Both the position numbers and the translations under genes were made by a program. Source: Desulfobulbaceae bacterium UBA5123 (GTDB lineage: Bacteria; Desulfobacterota; Desulfobulbia; Desulfobulbales; UBA5123). Taken from it: DNA of 5,174 nucleotides. Location: positions 1 through 5,174 of the forward strand of contig DHYT01000234.1 in the NCBI GenBank assembly GCA_002415465.1. The letters run 5' to 3'. The notes beneath the pieces were generated by a model that saw only the letters and a program-made list of their open reading frames with translations, was not told where the DNA came from and made no database searches. How positions within the stretch are numbered: position 1 is the stretch's first letter; the number at the start of each line of letters is the position of its first letter. Of this stretch, positions 1 to 5,174 are shown in pieces.

Positions 1-412
1 TCTGAGTGGTTGAACAATTGGGGCTGGAGATAATCCCCTGGTGTTTGAAGGCGGCATCCGGATTGACCTCCGGCACCACCAGGGGGATCTCCGGATCCAT
101 ACGGAAGGCGCTGGAGTTGTCAACCACCACCGCCCCGGCGGCTGCCGCGGCAGGGGCGAACTCAAGGGACCGGTCACCGCCGGCCGAAAAGAGTGCGATA
201 TCGATCCCCCTGAAGGCATCCTTGCTCAAAAGCTGGACGGCAATCTCCTCGCCCTTGAATTTGAGTTTCTTGCCCACCGAACGCTCGGAGGCAAGCAAGC
301 GGAGCTCGCCCAAGGGGAAATTCCGCCGCTCCAGAACATCAAGCATGGCACCGCCGACCGCACCGGTGGCGCCGGCAACAGCTACATTCACTTTTCTGGT
401 TGATTGACTCAT
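1..412 (-). CDS. asd: Aspartate-semialdehyde dehydrogenase, N-terminal part (cut by left window edge)
   Basis: Reduces L-4-aspartyl phosphate to L-aspartate semialdehyde with NADPH in the cytoplasm, the branch point to lysine/diaminopimelate, methionine, threonine and isoleucine. The visible 137 residues begin MSQSTRKVNVAVAGATGAVG, a Rossmann fold whose dinucleotide-binding Gly residues are 14, 17 and 20. Next come ASERSVGKK (41-49; Arg44 and Ser45 are expected to contact the NADP phosphate), FSAGGDRS (75-82), DNSSAFRMD (98-106; Arg104 is expected to bind substrate phosphate), VPEVN (113-117) and the active-site motif SSPNCSTTQ, with catalytic Cys133. The usual motif is xNPNCST, so Ser130 replaces a common Asn. 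The family is about 330-370 residues, so the second half, including the catalytic His, lies outside the window. The start is supported by AGGA at 420-423, 7 nt upstream of ATG. The gene follows leuA after 70 nt, in the same direction and probably in the same operon. The identity is firm. Confidence 0.96.
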   Translation of the reverse strand, partial: MSQSTRKVNVAVAGATGAVGGAMLDVLERRNFPLGELRLLASERSVGKKLKFKGEEIAVQLLSKDAFRGIDIALFSAGGDRSLEFAPAAAAAGAVVVDNSSAFRMDPEIPLVVPEVNPDAAFKHQGIISSPNCSTTQ

Positions 413-482
413 GATCTTTTCCTGTTGTTCAATATTTTATATTTTTTCAAACCCGTACAAACCAGACAACGGCCACGACAAC

Positions 483-2015
483 TTAGTCGCCGCGCCGCTC
501 AACACCTTTTTTCAGGAACACCAGCCGATTGAGGCCGTTGAGATAGGCCTTGGCGGCGGCGGTGATGATGTCCGGATCAGATACCTGCCCCACCACCACC
601 TTGCCCTCATCCTCGATCCGCACCCTCACTTCGCCCTGGGCGTCGGTACCGCCGGTGATGGAACTCACGGAGAAATACTGCAGTTTGCTGGTGGTGCCGG
701 TCATCTCGGCAATGGCCCGGAAGCTTGCGTCAATGGGGCCGACGCCGATCACCGCCTTCTGGAACTCCTTACCGTCAATGGCAAGCCGCACCGCCGCCGT
801 GGGCAGGGTCTTGCTGCCGCCCATCACCCCCATGGAAAGGAGCTGATACGCCTCGGGAATCCGCAACACCTCGTCCATGAGAATCGCTTCGAGATCCTCG
901 TCGAACATCTCCTTCTTGACATCGGCGATTTCCTTGAAGCGGACGAAAACCCGCTCCAACTCCTCGGCCGTAAGCGCATACCCCATGGATTCGACCCGAT
1001 CCTTCAGGGCATGGCGGCCGGAATGCTTGCCGAGCACCAGGTTGCCCTTGTTGAGGCCGATATGACACGGGTCCATGATCTCGTAGGTCGAGCGCTCCTT
1101 CAACATCCCGTCCTGGTGGATGCCGGATTCATGGGCGAAGGCGTTGGCGCCGACAATGGCCTTGTTGGGCTGCACCGGCAGGCCGGTAATGGTGGTGACC
1201 ATGCGACTGGATGCGTGGATATGCTCGGTAACCACCTCGGTATGATACGGGAACCGGTCGCCACGGGTGCGCAACCCCATCACCACCTCTTCCATGGCGG
1301 TGTTGCCGGCCCGCTCACCGATGCCGTTGATGGTGCATTCCACCTGGCGGGCGCCGTTCTTAATCGCAGAGAGCGAATTGGCCACCGCCAGGCCGAGATC
1401 GTTATGGCAATGAACGCTCAACACCGCCTTATGGATATTGGGGATGTTGTTGATCAGGTAGCGGATCTGCTCGCCGAATTCATCAGGCATCGCATAGCCG
1501 GTGGTATCGGGGAAGTTGAGGGTGGTGGCGCCGGCGTTGATCACCGCCTCGAACACCTTGCAGACGAAATCAAGATCACTGCGGGAGGCATCCTCGGCGG
1601 AAAATTCGACATTGGAGGTGTACCCGGCGGCATGCTTGACCATCGCCACCGCCCGCTCAAGTACTTCATCCCTGCTCATGCGGAGCTTGTGCTTGAGATG
1701 GATGTCGGAGGTGGCGAGAAAGGTATGGATTCTGGGATTCTCGCCGTTCTTGAGCGCTTCCCAGGCGGTATCGATATCCTTCTGGTGGCATCTGGCCAAC
1801 CCGGCCACCTGCACGCCCTTGATGTTGTCGGCGATATACTTGACGCACTCAAAATCGCCCACCGATGCTACCGGGAAGCCGGCCTCGATGATATCGACAT
1901 TCAATTTGACCAGCTGCTGCGCCAGACGGAACTTCTCCTGCATGTTCATGCTGGCGCCGGGCGACTGCTCGCCGTCGCGAAGGGTGGTATCGAATATGTA
2001 TATTTTGTCAGACAT
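483..2015 (-). CDS. leuA: 2-isopropylmalate synthase
   Basis: Condenses acetyl-CoA with 2-ketoisovalerate to 2-isopropylmalate, the first committed step of leucine synthesis (cytoplasmic, divalent-metal dependent). The protein has 510 residues, usual for the full-length bacterial form. The TIM-barrel catalytic domain opens with [13 protein letters not shown] (8-20; Asp14 is a metal ligand and Arg13 catalytic). It continues with [10 protein letters not shown] (97-106), LNFPDTTGY (166-174), HCHNDLG (202-208; His202 and His204 are metal ligands), NGIGERAGN (230-238) and HESGIHQDG (295-303). From about residue 395 a C-terminal LeuA regulatory (leucine-binding) domain follows, ending with [20 protein letters not shown]; leucine feedback inhibition is therefore likely. 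The HTFLATS motif and full C-terminal domain favour LeuA over homocitrate synthase; citramalate synthase is a less likely alternative. The frame extends 28 codons further upstream to an ATG at 2097-2099, but that would overlap pssA, and the extra residues lie outside the family. The start at MSDKIYIFD is therefore used, with GGAG 11 nt upstream. Confidence 0.96.
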   Translation of the reverse strand: MSDKIYIFDTTLRDGEQSPGASMNMQEKFRLAQQLVKLNVDIIEAGFPVASVGDFECVKYIADNIKGVQVAGLARCHQKDIDTAWEALKNGENPRIHTFLATSDIHLKHKLRMSRDEVLERAVAMVKHAAGYTSNVEFSAEDASRSDLDFVCKVFEAVINAGATTLNFPDTTGYAMPDEFGEQIRYLINNIPNIHKAVLSVHCHNDLGLAVANSLSAIKNGARQVECTINGIGERAGNTAMEEVVMGLRTRGDRFPYHTEVVTEHIHASSRMVTTITGLPVQPNKAIVGANAFAHESGIHQDGMLKERSTYEIMDPCHIGLNKGNLVLGKHSGRHALKDRVESMGYALTAEELERVFVRFKEIADVKKEMFDEDLEAILMDEVLRIPEAYQLLSMGVMGGSKTLPTAAVRLAIDGKEFQKAVIGVGPIDASFRAIAEMTGTTSKLQYFSVSSITGGTDAQGEVRVRIEDEGKVVVGQVSDPDIITAAAKAYLNGLNRLVFLKKGVERRGD

Positions 2016-2026
2016 GGCGTATCTTG

Positions 2027-2030
2027 CTCC
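2027..2030 (-). promoter_or_regulatory. Shine-Dalgarno site of leuA
   Basis: GGAG on the minus strand, 11 nt before the ATG at 2013-2015. The spacing is rather long, but it is the only purine-rich site close to this start. With the homology start of the protein, it decides against the longer in-frame ATG at 2097-2099. Confidence 0.5.
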
Positions 2031-2058
2031 GTGCTTGAGGAAAATCAACCAGTAGGAT

Positions 2059-2832
2059 TCAGATCGTTTTCTCGGCGCTGTCGATGGACTTCCTGCCATT
2101 GAACAGCAGATGATAGAGACCGGCCAGCGGCCCGGACAACACGTAAATCATGGCGACGAAAAAGAGTGTGATCTGCGGTTCGGTGGCGATGAGGATAATG
2201 ACCAGCACCATCCCGACCAGAACATGAAATGCCTTGGCCCGTGTGGTTTCCGGGTGCTTGAAGCTCAAATATCTGTGGGTGCTTACCATCAGATAGGAGA
2301 GGAAATAAACCATCGCCAACATCGCGAAATCCTTCATCTGACCGGTAACATCGACAAACAGGCAAAAGAGCACCGAGGTGGCGATCATCCCGGCGGCAGC
2401 CGGACACGGCAGGCCGGTGAACTCCTTGCTGGCAGCGGTAGCATCCTGCGTATTGAACCTGGCGAGCCTGAGCGCGGTGGTCGCCACATAGAGGAACGCG
2501 GCCAGCCACCCATATCGTCCATACCCCTGCAAGGTCCAGAGGTAGGCGACAATCGCCGGGGCGACCCCGAACGCAACCAGATCGCAGAGGGAATCGTATT
2601 CCATCCCGAACTGGCTGGAGGTTCCGGTGAGACGGGCCACCCGCCCGTCAAGGCCGTCAAAGATACCGGAAACGAGGATCGCCACCGCAGCGGTATAAAA
2701 ATCGCCGTTGATGGCGGAAATGATGGCATAAAAACCGCTGAACAGACTGACCGTGGTCAACAGGCTGGGCAGCAGGCAGATCGTCCCCCGGGGGTGGGTA
2801 TGCTCTGCGTCGCCATGTCCAGTTAATTTCAT
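2059..2832 (-). CDS. pssA: CDP-diacylglycerol--serine O-phosphatidyltransferase (phosphatidylserine synthase)
   Basis: Transfers phosphatidate from CDP-diacylglycerol to L-serine, giving phosphatidylserine and CMP, in the cytoplasmic membrane. The 257-residue protein carries the complete CDP-alcohol phosphatidyltransferase signature DGx2ARx8Gx3Dx3D at residues 62-84. Asp62, Gly63, Ala66, Arg67, Gly76, Asp80 and Asp84 are all present, so the metal-binding aspartates are intact. About eight hydrophobic segments can be seen, near 18-40, 43-58, 85-103, 107-124, 143-161, 168-184, 201-217 and 220-241, as expected for a polytopic enzyme. Choice of PssA over PgsA or cardiolipin synthase rests on the pattern around the signature, the STHRYLSFK loop (184-192), and the adjoining psd, whose substrate is the product of this reaction. 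The start has a strong GGGAGG site (2841-2846) 8 nt upstream, and an in-frame stop lies just before that site. The gene is 73 nt after psd and 43 nt before leuA, so the three are probably cotranscribed. This is the small, membrane-embedded type II enzyme, unlike the E. coli PssA. Confidence 0.94.
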   Translation of the reverse strand: MKLTGHGDAEHTHPRGTICLLPSLLTTVSLFSGFYAIISAINGDFYTAAVAILVSGIFDGLDGRVARLTGTSSQFGMEYDSLCDLVAFGVAPAIVAYLWTLQGYGRYGWLAAFLYVATTALRLARFNTQDATAASKEFTGLPCPAAAGMIATSVLFCLFVDVTGQMKDFAMLAMVYFLSYLMVSTHRYLSFKHPETTRAKAFHVLVGMVLVIILIATEPQITLFFVAMIYVLSGPLAGLYHLLFNGRKSIDSAEKTI

Positions 2833-2905
2833 CTCAACGTCCTCCCTAATTTACCGCGTGGAGCTTCATCCGATACGGGGCTTCAACCACAGTGGCAATG
2901 CATTT

Positions 2906-3550
2906 TCAGGAGAGATATCCCAACACCGTTTCGCCGGCCCTGACCTTCTGGCCGATTTTCACCTCAAGCTGGGTCTGCAGGGGCAGATACAGGTCAACCC
3001 GCGAACCGAAGCGAATCAAGCCGTATCGCTCGCCACGCTCCAGCCGGTCGCCCGGTCGCGCCCAGCAGACGATGCGGCGGGCGATGAGACCGGCAACCTG
3101 CACAACGGCCATTCGACGGCCCGTCTCGGTTTCCATGGTGACGGCGCAATATTCATTGTGGAGAGCGCCCCGCTCGGTATCGGCCGAATAGAACCTCCCC
3201 GGGGAATAATGGATTTTCCTGACCTCGCCGCTGAAAGGGAAGCGATTGACATGCACGTTGAAAACGTTCATGAAAATGCTGACCTTGTAGACATGCTCCT
3301 TGACGAAACGGTCATCAAAAACCTTGTCGATGACGATTACCTTACCATCGGCAGGGGAGACCAAGACATCTTTTTCATCAGCGGAGATCCGCGACGGATC
3401 CCTGAAGAAATAGAGAACGAACGCGGTTACCGCCAGGGAGGCTATGGCTAGGCAATCGTAGCGGATAATGGCGAAAAGAATGGTCGCAAAGGCGGCGAAG
3501 CCGATAAACGGATACCCTTCCCGCGCCACGGGAATGCGTGGTTCTTTCAT
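2906..3550 (-). CDS. psd: Phosphatidylserine decarboxylase proenzyme, short form
   Basis: Decarboxylates phosphatidylserine to phosphatidylethanolamine at the inner membrane, the step directly after PssA. The 214 residues match the short (PSD-A, 'archaeal-type') subfamily, which is usually a little over 200 residues. Two hydrophobic N-terminal stretches (about 13-30 and 33-49) would anchor it. Then come FFRDPSR (48-54), SPADGKV (65-71, with triad Asp68) and FMNVFNVHVNRFP (93-105, with triad His100). The self-cleavage site is RFGSRVDLYLP (180-190), where Gly182-Ser183 is cut to yield an alpha subunit bearing the pyruvoyl prosthetic group made from Ser183. All residues needed for autoprocessing are present. 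The start ATG is preceded by a G6 run only 2 nt away, a poor Shine-Dalgarno, yet the protein start fits the family. Upstream is the 175-nt gap after ilvN with a candidate promoter and hairpins; downstream is pssA. Confidence 0.95.
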   Translation of the reverse strand: MKEPRIPVAREGYPFIGFAAFATILFAIIRYDCLAIASLAVTAFVLYFFRDPSRISADEKDVLVSPADGKVIVIDKVFDDRFVKEHVYKVSIFMNVFNVHVNRFPFSGEVRKIHYSPGRFYSADTERGALHNEYCAVTMETETGRRMAVVQVAGLIARRIVCWARPGDRLERGERYGLIRFGSRVDLYLPLQTQLEVKIGQKVRAGETVLGYLS

Positions 3551-3552
3551 AA

Positions 3553-3558
3553 CCCCCC
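3553..3558 (-). promoter_or_regulatory. Unusual G-run in the ribosome-binding position of psd
   Basis: Six consecutive G residues lie only 2 nt before the psd ATG. No AGGAG-like site is found at the normal 5-9 nt distance. The run could pair weakly with the anti-Shine-Dalgarno, but it is too close to the start for good initiation. Translation of this membrane enzyme may therefore be kept low, or initiation may rely on other features. The site is visible; the effect is inferred. Confidence 0.3.
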
Positions 3559-3610
3559 ATACAGTTGCATGCTGCGGCGTTACAGTTCCGCCGTAATTTT
3601 TTAATAGCCC

Positions 3611-3639
3611 ATAATAAAATGAACCGACAGCCGGAGCAA
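3611..3639 (-). promoter_or_regulatory. Candidate sigma70-type promoter for psd-pssA-leuA
   Basis: On the minus strand, TTGCTC (3634-3639) is followed after exactly 17 nt by TATTAT (3611-3616). The -10 box matches TATAAT at 5 of 6 positions; the -35 box matches only its TTG half. Transcription would start near 3604, giving a leader of about 55 nt before psd. The position in the largest gap of the cluster is sensible. The -35 box overlaps the hairpin arm and the -10 box overlaps the U-rich stretch described separately, so the same bases may serve as terminator tail. It was found by eye only. Confidence 0.4.
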
Positions 3640-3702
3640 GCGGCTTCTGTTGCCGCTTGCATTGGTACCGGTTGTCAGTTCATCAGTGGTGCCGGCTGCC
3701 GG
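3624..3702 (-). terminator. Compound hairpin after ilvN, possible terminator or attenuating/mRNA-stabilising element
   Basis: An exact 9-bp inverted repeat, GCAAGCGGC (3636-3644) and GCCGCTTGC (3652-3660), has a 7-nt loop. It is nested in a longer pairing: in the minus-strand RNA, CCGGCAGCCGG (3702 down to 3692) can pair with CCGGCTGTCGG (3634 down to 3624) over 11 bp with one G-U wobble. The outer 3' arm is directly followed by a U-rich run (TTCATTTTATTAT), as in an intrinsic terminator, though the run is broken. The outer 5' arm can instead fold locally as GGCGCCGG-CAG-CCGGCACC (3688-3706, one mismatch), so two folds compete. The element begins about 20 nt after the ilvN stop codon. It could end or dampen the ilvBN message before psd, or protect its 3' end. 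The pairings are seen; the role is inferred. Confidence 0.4.
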
Positions 3703-3725
3703 CGCCGTTGTCCAACACCTGCAAG

Positions 3726-4208
3726 TTAATTCTTTTGCGCCCGAATCATGGCAATGGTGCCGGTCCGGACGATCTCCTGAATGCCGATGGGTCGCAGAAG
3801 GTCTACCACCGCCTGCAGCTTGTGGGCGTTACCGGTCATCTCGATCATATAGGTCTTGGGACCGACATCGACAACCTTGCCACGGAAAATATCAATGATC
3901 CGCAGCACTTCCGCGCGGGTATTGGCCTCGGCCTTCACCCTGATGAGGATCATCTCCCGCTCGACACAGTCTGTTTCGCTGTTGTCGGTGACCTTGATGA
4001 CATCAATCAACTTGTGAAGCTGCTTGGTAATCTGCTCGACGATGGCGTCGTCACCGGAGGTGACCAGGGTCAGGCAGGAGACGTCGGCCTCCAGGGTCTG
4101 ATTGACCGAGAGGCTTTCGATGTTGAAGCCGCGGCCGCTGAACAGACCGGTAACCCGGGACAGCACACCTGGTTTATTTTGCAAAAGTACGGAAATGGTA
4201 TGTTTCAT
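3726..4208 (-). CDS. ilvN: Acetolactate synthase, regulatory small subunit
   Basis: Regulatory partner of the catalytic IlvB; it activates the enzyme and normally confers feedback inhibition by valine. The 160-residue length is typical (about 160-170). The N-terminal ACT domain covers about residues 3-75 and contains QNKPGVLSRVTGLFSGRGFN (10-29). Asn11, Gly14, Ser17 and Asn29 align without gaps with the valine-site residues known from E. coli IlvH, so valine sensitivity is likely. The C-terminal domain (about 80-157) carries REMILIRVKA (84-93), IFRGKVVDVG (107-116) and IEMTGNAHKL (121-130), as in the family. One local departure is that the usual SRMT segment after the first helix reads SCLT (44-47). 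The start has AGGG (4216-4219) 7 nt upstream. The gene begins 32 nt after the ilvB stop, so the two subunits are cotranscribed. Unlike in many related clusters, it is not followed by ilvC. Confidence 0.96.
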   Translation of the reverse strand: MKHTISVLLQNKPGVLSRVTGLFSGRGFNIESLSVNQTLEADVSCLTLVTSGDDAIVEQITKQLHKLIDVIKVTDNSETDCVEREMILIRVKAEANTRAEVLRIIDIFRGKVVDVGPKTYMIEMTGNAHKLQAVVDLLRPIGIQEIVRTGTIAMIRAQKN

Positions 4209-4240
4209 ATCACTACCCTATTAAGTTCAAGACGAATGAT

Positions 4241-5174
4241 TTAGACCAGCAACATCTCGGTGGTTGCCTTCCCTGCCGGAACCATGGGGAAGACGCCTTC
4301 CTCCCTGGCGATAACAAAATCCATGATAACCGTGTTGTCGGTTGCCAGGGCTTCCTTGATCACCGGTTCAACCTCGCTGGGTTTCCGGGCGCGCAGGCCG
4401 ACGGCGCCGTATGCCTGGGCCAGGGCGACAAAGTCCGGGGCGACATCAAGCACGGTGGCGGAGTATTGCTTGTCGTAGAACAACTCCTGCCATTGCCGGA
4501 CCATACCCAGGTAATTGTTGTTGAGGATGGCGATCTTCACCGGGCATTTGTACTGACGGGCGGTGGCCAGTTCCTGAATATTCATCTGCAGGCTGCCGTC
4601 ACCGGCGATATCGATAACCGTGCGGTTGGGGGCGGCCATCTGGGCGCCGATGGCGGCCGGAAAGCCATAGCCCATGACGCCGAGGCCGCCGGAGGTCATG
4701 AAGTTGCGGGGCTTGTTGAACTTGTAGAACTGCGCCGCCCACATCTGATTCTGGCCGACCTCGGTGGTGATGATGGCATTGCCGCCGGTGAGTTCGTGGA
4801 GCTTTTCAACCACGAACTGCGGCTTGATGATATCGCTGTCCTGCACATAGCCGAGAGGGTGCTTCTTCTTCCAGGCGTCGATTTCATTCCGCCACGGCTC
4901 GTGCTTCTTGACGGTCGCCTCCGCATCGCAGGCCTCGTTGCGGTTCAACCAGCTGTTCATGGCGGTCAGCGCGTGCTTGCAGTCGGCGACGATGGGGATG
5001 TCGACCTCGACGTTCTTGCTGATCGAGGAAGGATCGATATCGACATGGATGATCTTGGCATGAGGCGCGAAGGCGTCGATGCGGCCGGTAACCCGGTCGT
5101 CGAAACGGGCGCCGACGGCGATGAGCAGATCGCAATGCGCCACCGCCATATTGGCGTAATAGGTGCCGTGCATG
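4241..5174 (-). CDS. ilvB: Acetolactate synthase, catalytic large subunit, C-terminal part (cut by right window edge)
   Basis: Thiamine-diphosphate- and FAD-dependent enzyme that joins two pyruvates to 2-acetolactate, or pyruvate and 2-ketobutyrate to 2-aceto-2-hydroxybutyrate; first shared step of valine, leucine and isoleucine synthesis. About 310 of an expected 560-600 residues are visible, numbered here from the first complete codon. The fragment opens within the central FAD-binding domain: MHGTYYANMAVAHCDLLIAV then GARFDDRVTGR (21-31). The C-terminal domain has EVGQNQMWAAQFY (138-150) and the ThDP/Mg signature from GDGSLQMN (191-198) to NNN (218-220), with Asp192 and Asn218-220 as metal/pyrophosphate contacts. 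MVRQWQELFY (224-233) includes the conserved Trp228 of the herbicide-binding channel. The frame runs off the window, so the ATG at 5171-5173 is internal (MHGTYYAN is a well-known internal motif), not the start. The signatures and the adjoining ilvN favour the biosynthetic AHAS over catabolic AlsS, oxalyl-CoA decarboxylase or pyruvate oxidase. Confidence 0.97.
   Translation of the reverse strand, partial: MHGTYYANMAVAHCDLLIAVGARFDDRVTGRIDAFAPHAKIIHVDIDPSSISKNVEVDIPIVADCKHALTAMNSWLNRNEACDAEATVKKHEPWRNEIDAWKKKHPLGYVQDSDIIKPQFVVEKLHELTGGNAIITTEVGQNQMWAAQFYKFNKPRNFMTSGGLGVMGYGFPAAIGAQMAAPNRTVIDIAGDGSLQMNIQELATARQYKCPVKIAILNNNYLGMVRQWQELFYDKQYSATVLDVAPDFVALAQAYGAVGLRARKPSEVEPVIKEALATDNTVIMDFVIAREEGVFPMVPAGKATTEMLLV

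Noticed and set aside
434..460. Possible asd promoter: TTGTAC (455-460) and TAAAAT (434-439) on the minus strand
   Set aside because: Spacing is only 15 nt and the -35 match is poor. The AT-rich spacer makes chance matches likely. It is not supported well enough to list.
413..482. Terminator after leuA
   Set aside because: On the minus strand this 70-nt spacer has an A-rich tract, not a U-run, and no GC-rich hairpin, so nothing supports termination before asd.
2016..2099. Longer leuA start at the ATG 2097-2099
   Set aside because: It adds 28 residues that precede the normal LeuA N-terminus and overlaps the end of pssA by 41 nt. The ATG at 2013-2015 fits the family start and has a GGAG site.
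411..2102. A 563-codon open frame on the plus strand lying antisense to all of leuA
   Set aside because: It mirrors leuA, whose catalytic motifs and codon pattern are beyond doubt. Its translation is low-complexity, rich in His, Gly, Asp and Leu, with no recognisable domain. Such long antisense frames are common opposite GC-rich genes.
2833..2905. Regulatory element or small gene in the psd-pssA spacer
   Set aside because: Apart from the strong pssA ribosome-binding site, no hairpin, promoter-like pair or open frame stood out.
3378..3662. A 94-codon minus-strand frame starting in the ilvN-psd gap, considered as a leader peptide or ilvC remnant
   Set aside because: It begins inside the hairpin region and then overlaps psd in another frame. 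It has no run of Leu, Val or Ile codons expected of an attenuation leader and no resemblance to IlvC.
2110..4244. Further plus-strand frames at 2110-2826, 2753-3451 and 3657-4244
   Set aside because: They lie opposite pssA, psd and ilvN respectively, show no domain or membrane pattern of their own, and share the composition of the leuA shadow frame.

Overview
All six genes in this window lie on the minus strand and are read from high to low coordinates. They form a compact biosynthetic cluster. In transcription order they are: the C-terminal half of the acetolactate synthase large subunit (ilvB, cut by the right edge), its regulatory small subunit (ilvN), phosphatidylserine decarboxylase (psd), phosphatidylserine synthase (pssA), 2-isopropylmalate synthase (leuA), and the N-terminal 137 residues of aspartate-semialdehyde dehydrogenase (asd, cut by the left edge). 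The moderately GC-rich DNA, the short-form Psd beside a small CDP-alcohol-phosphatidyltransferase-type PssA, and the placement of psd-pssA between ilvBN and leuA all resemble the branched-chain amino acid clusters of Desulfobacterota (former Deltaproteobacteria: Geobacter/Desulfuromonas/Desulfobulbus relatives). That placement is an inference from gene order and protein features, not from a database search.

Layout from right to left: ilvB (4241-5174) and ilvN (3726-4208) are 32 nt apart and surely cotranscribed. A 175-nt gap (3551-3725) follows. It holds a perfect 9-bp hairpin nested in a longer-range GC-rich pairing, a U-rich stretch, and a credible sigma70-type promoter, so the transcript may be partly ended and restarted here. 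Then come psd (2906-3550), a 73-nt spacer, pssA (2059-2832), a 43-nt spacer, leuA (483-2015), a 70-nt AT-rich spacer and asd (1-412).

Function: IlvBN makes acetolactate (valine/leucine branch) and acetohydroxybutyrate (isoleucine branch). LeuA commits 2-ketoisovalerate to leucine. Asd makes aspartate semialdehyde, precursor of threonine (hence isoleucine), methionine, lysine and diaminopimelate. PssA and Psd make phosphatidylserine and convert it to phosphatidylethanolamine in the inner membrane. Two things are absent from the sites where relatives often carry them: ilvC (between ilvN and psd) and leuCDB (between leuA and asd).

The window is housekeeping metabolism. I saw no mobile element, CRISPR array, tRNA/rRNA, defence gene or unknown protein-coding gene. 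The only non-coding region with notable structure is the ilvN-psd gap.
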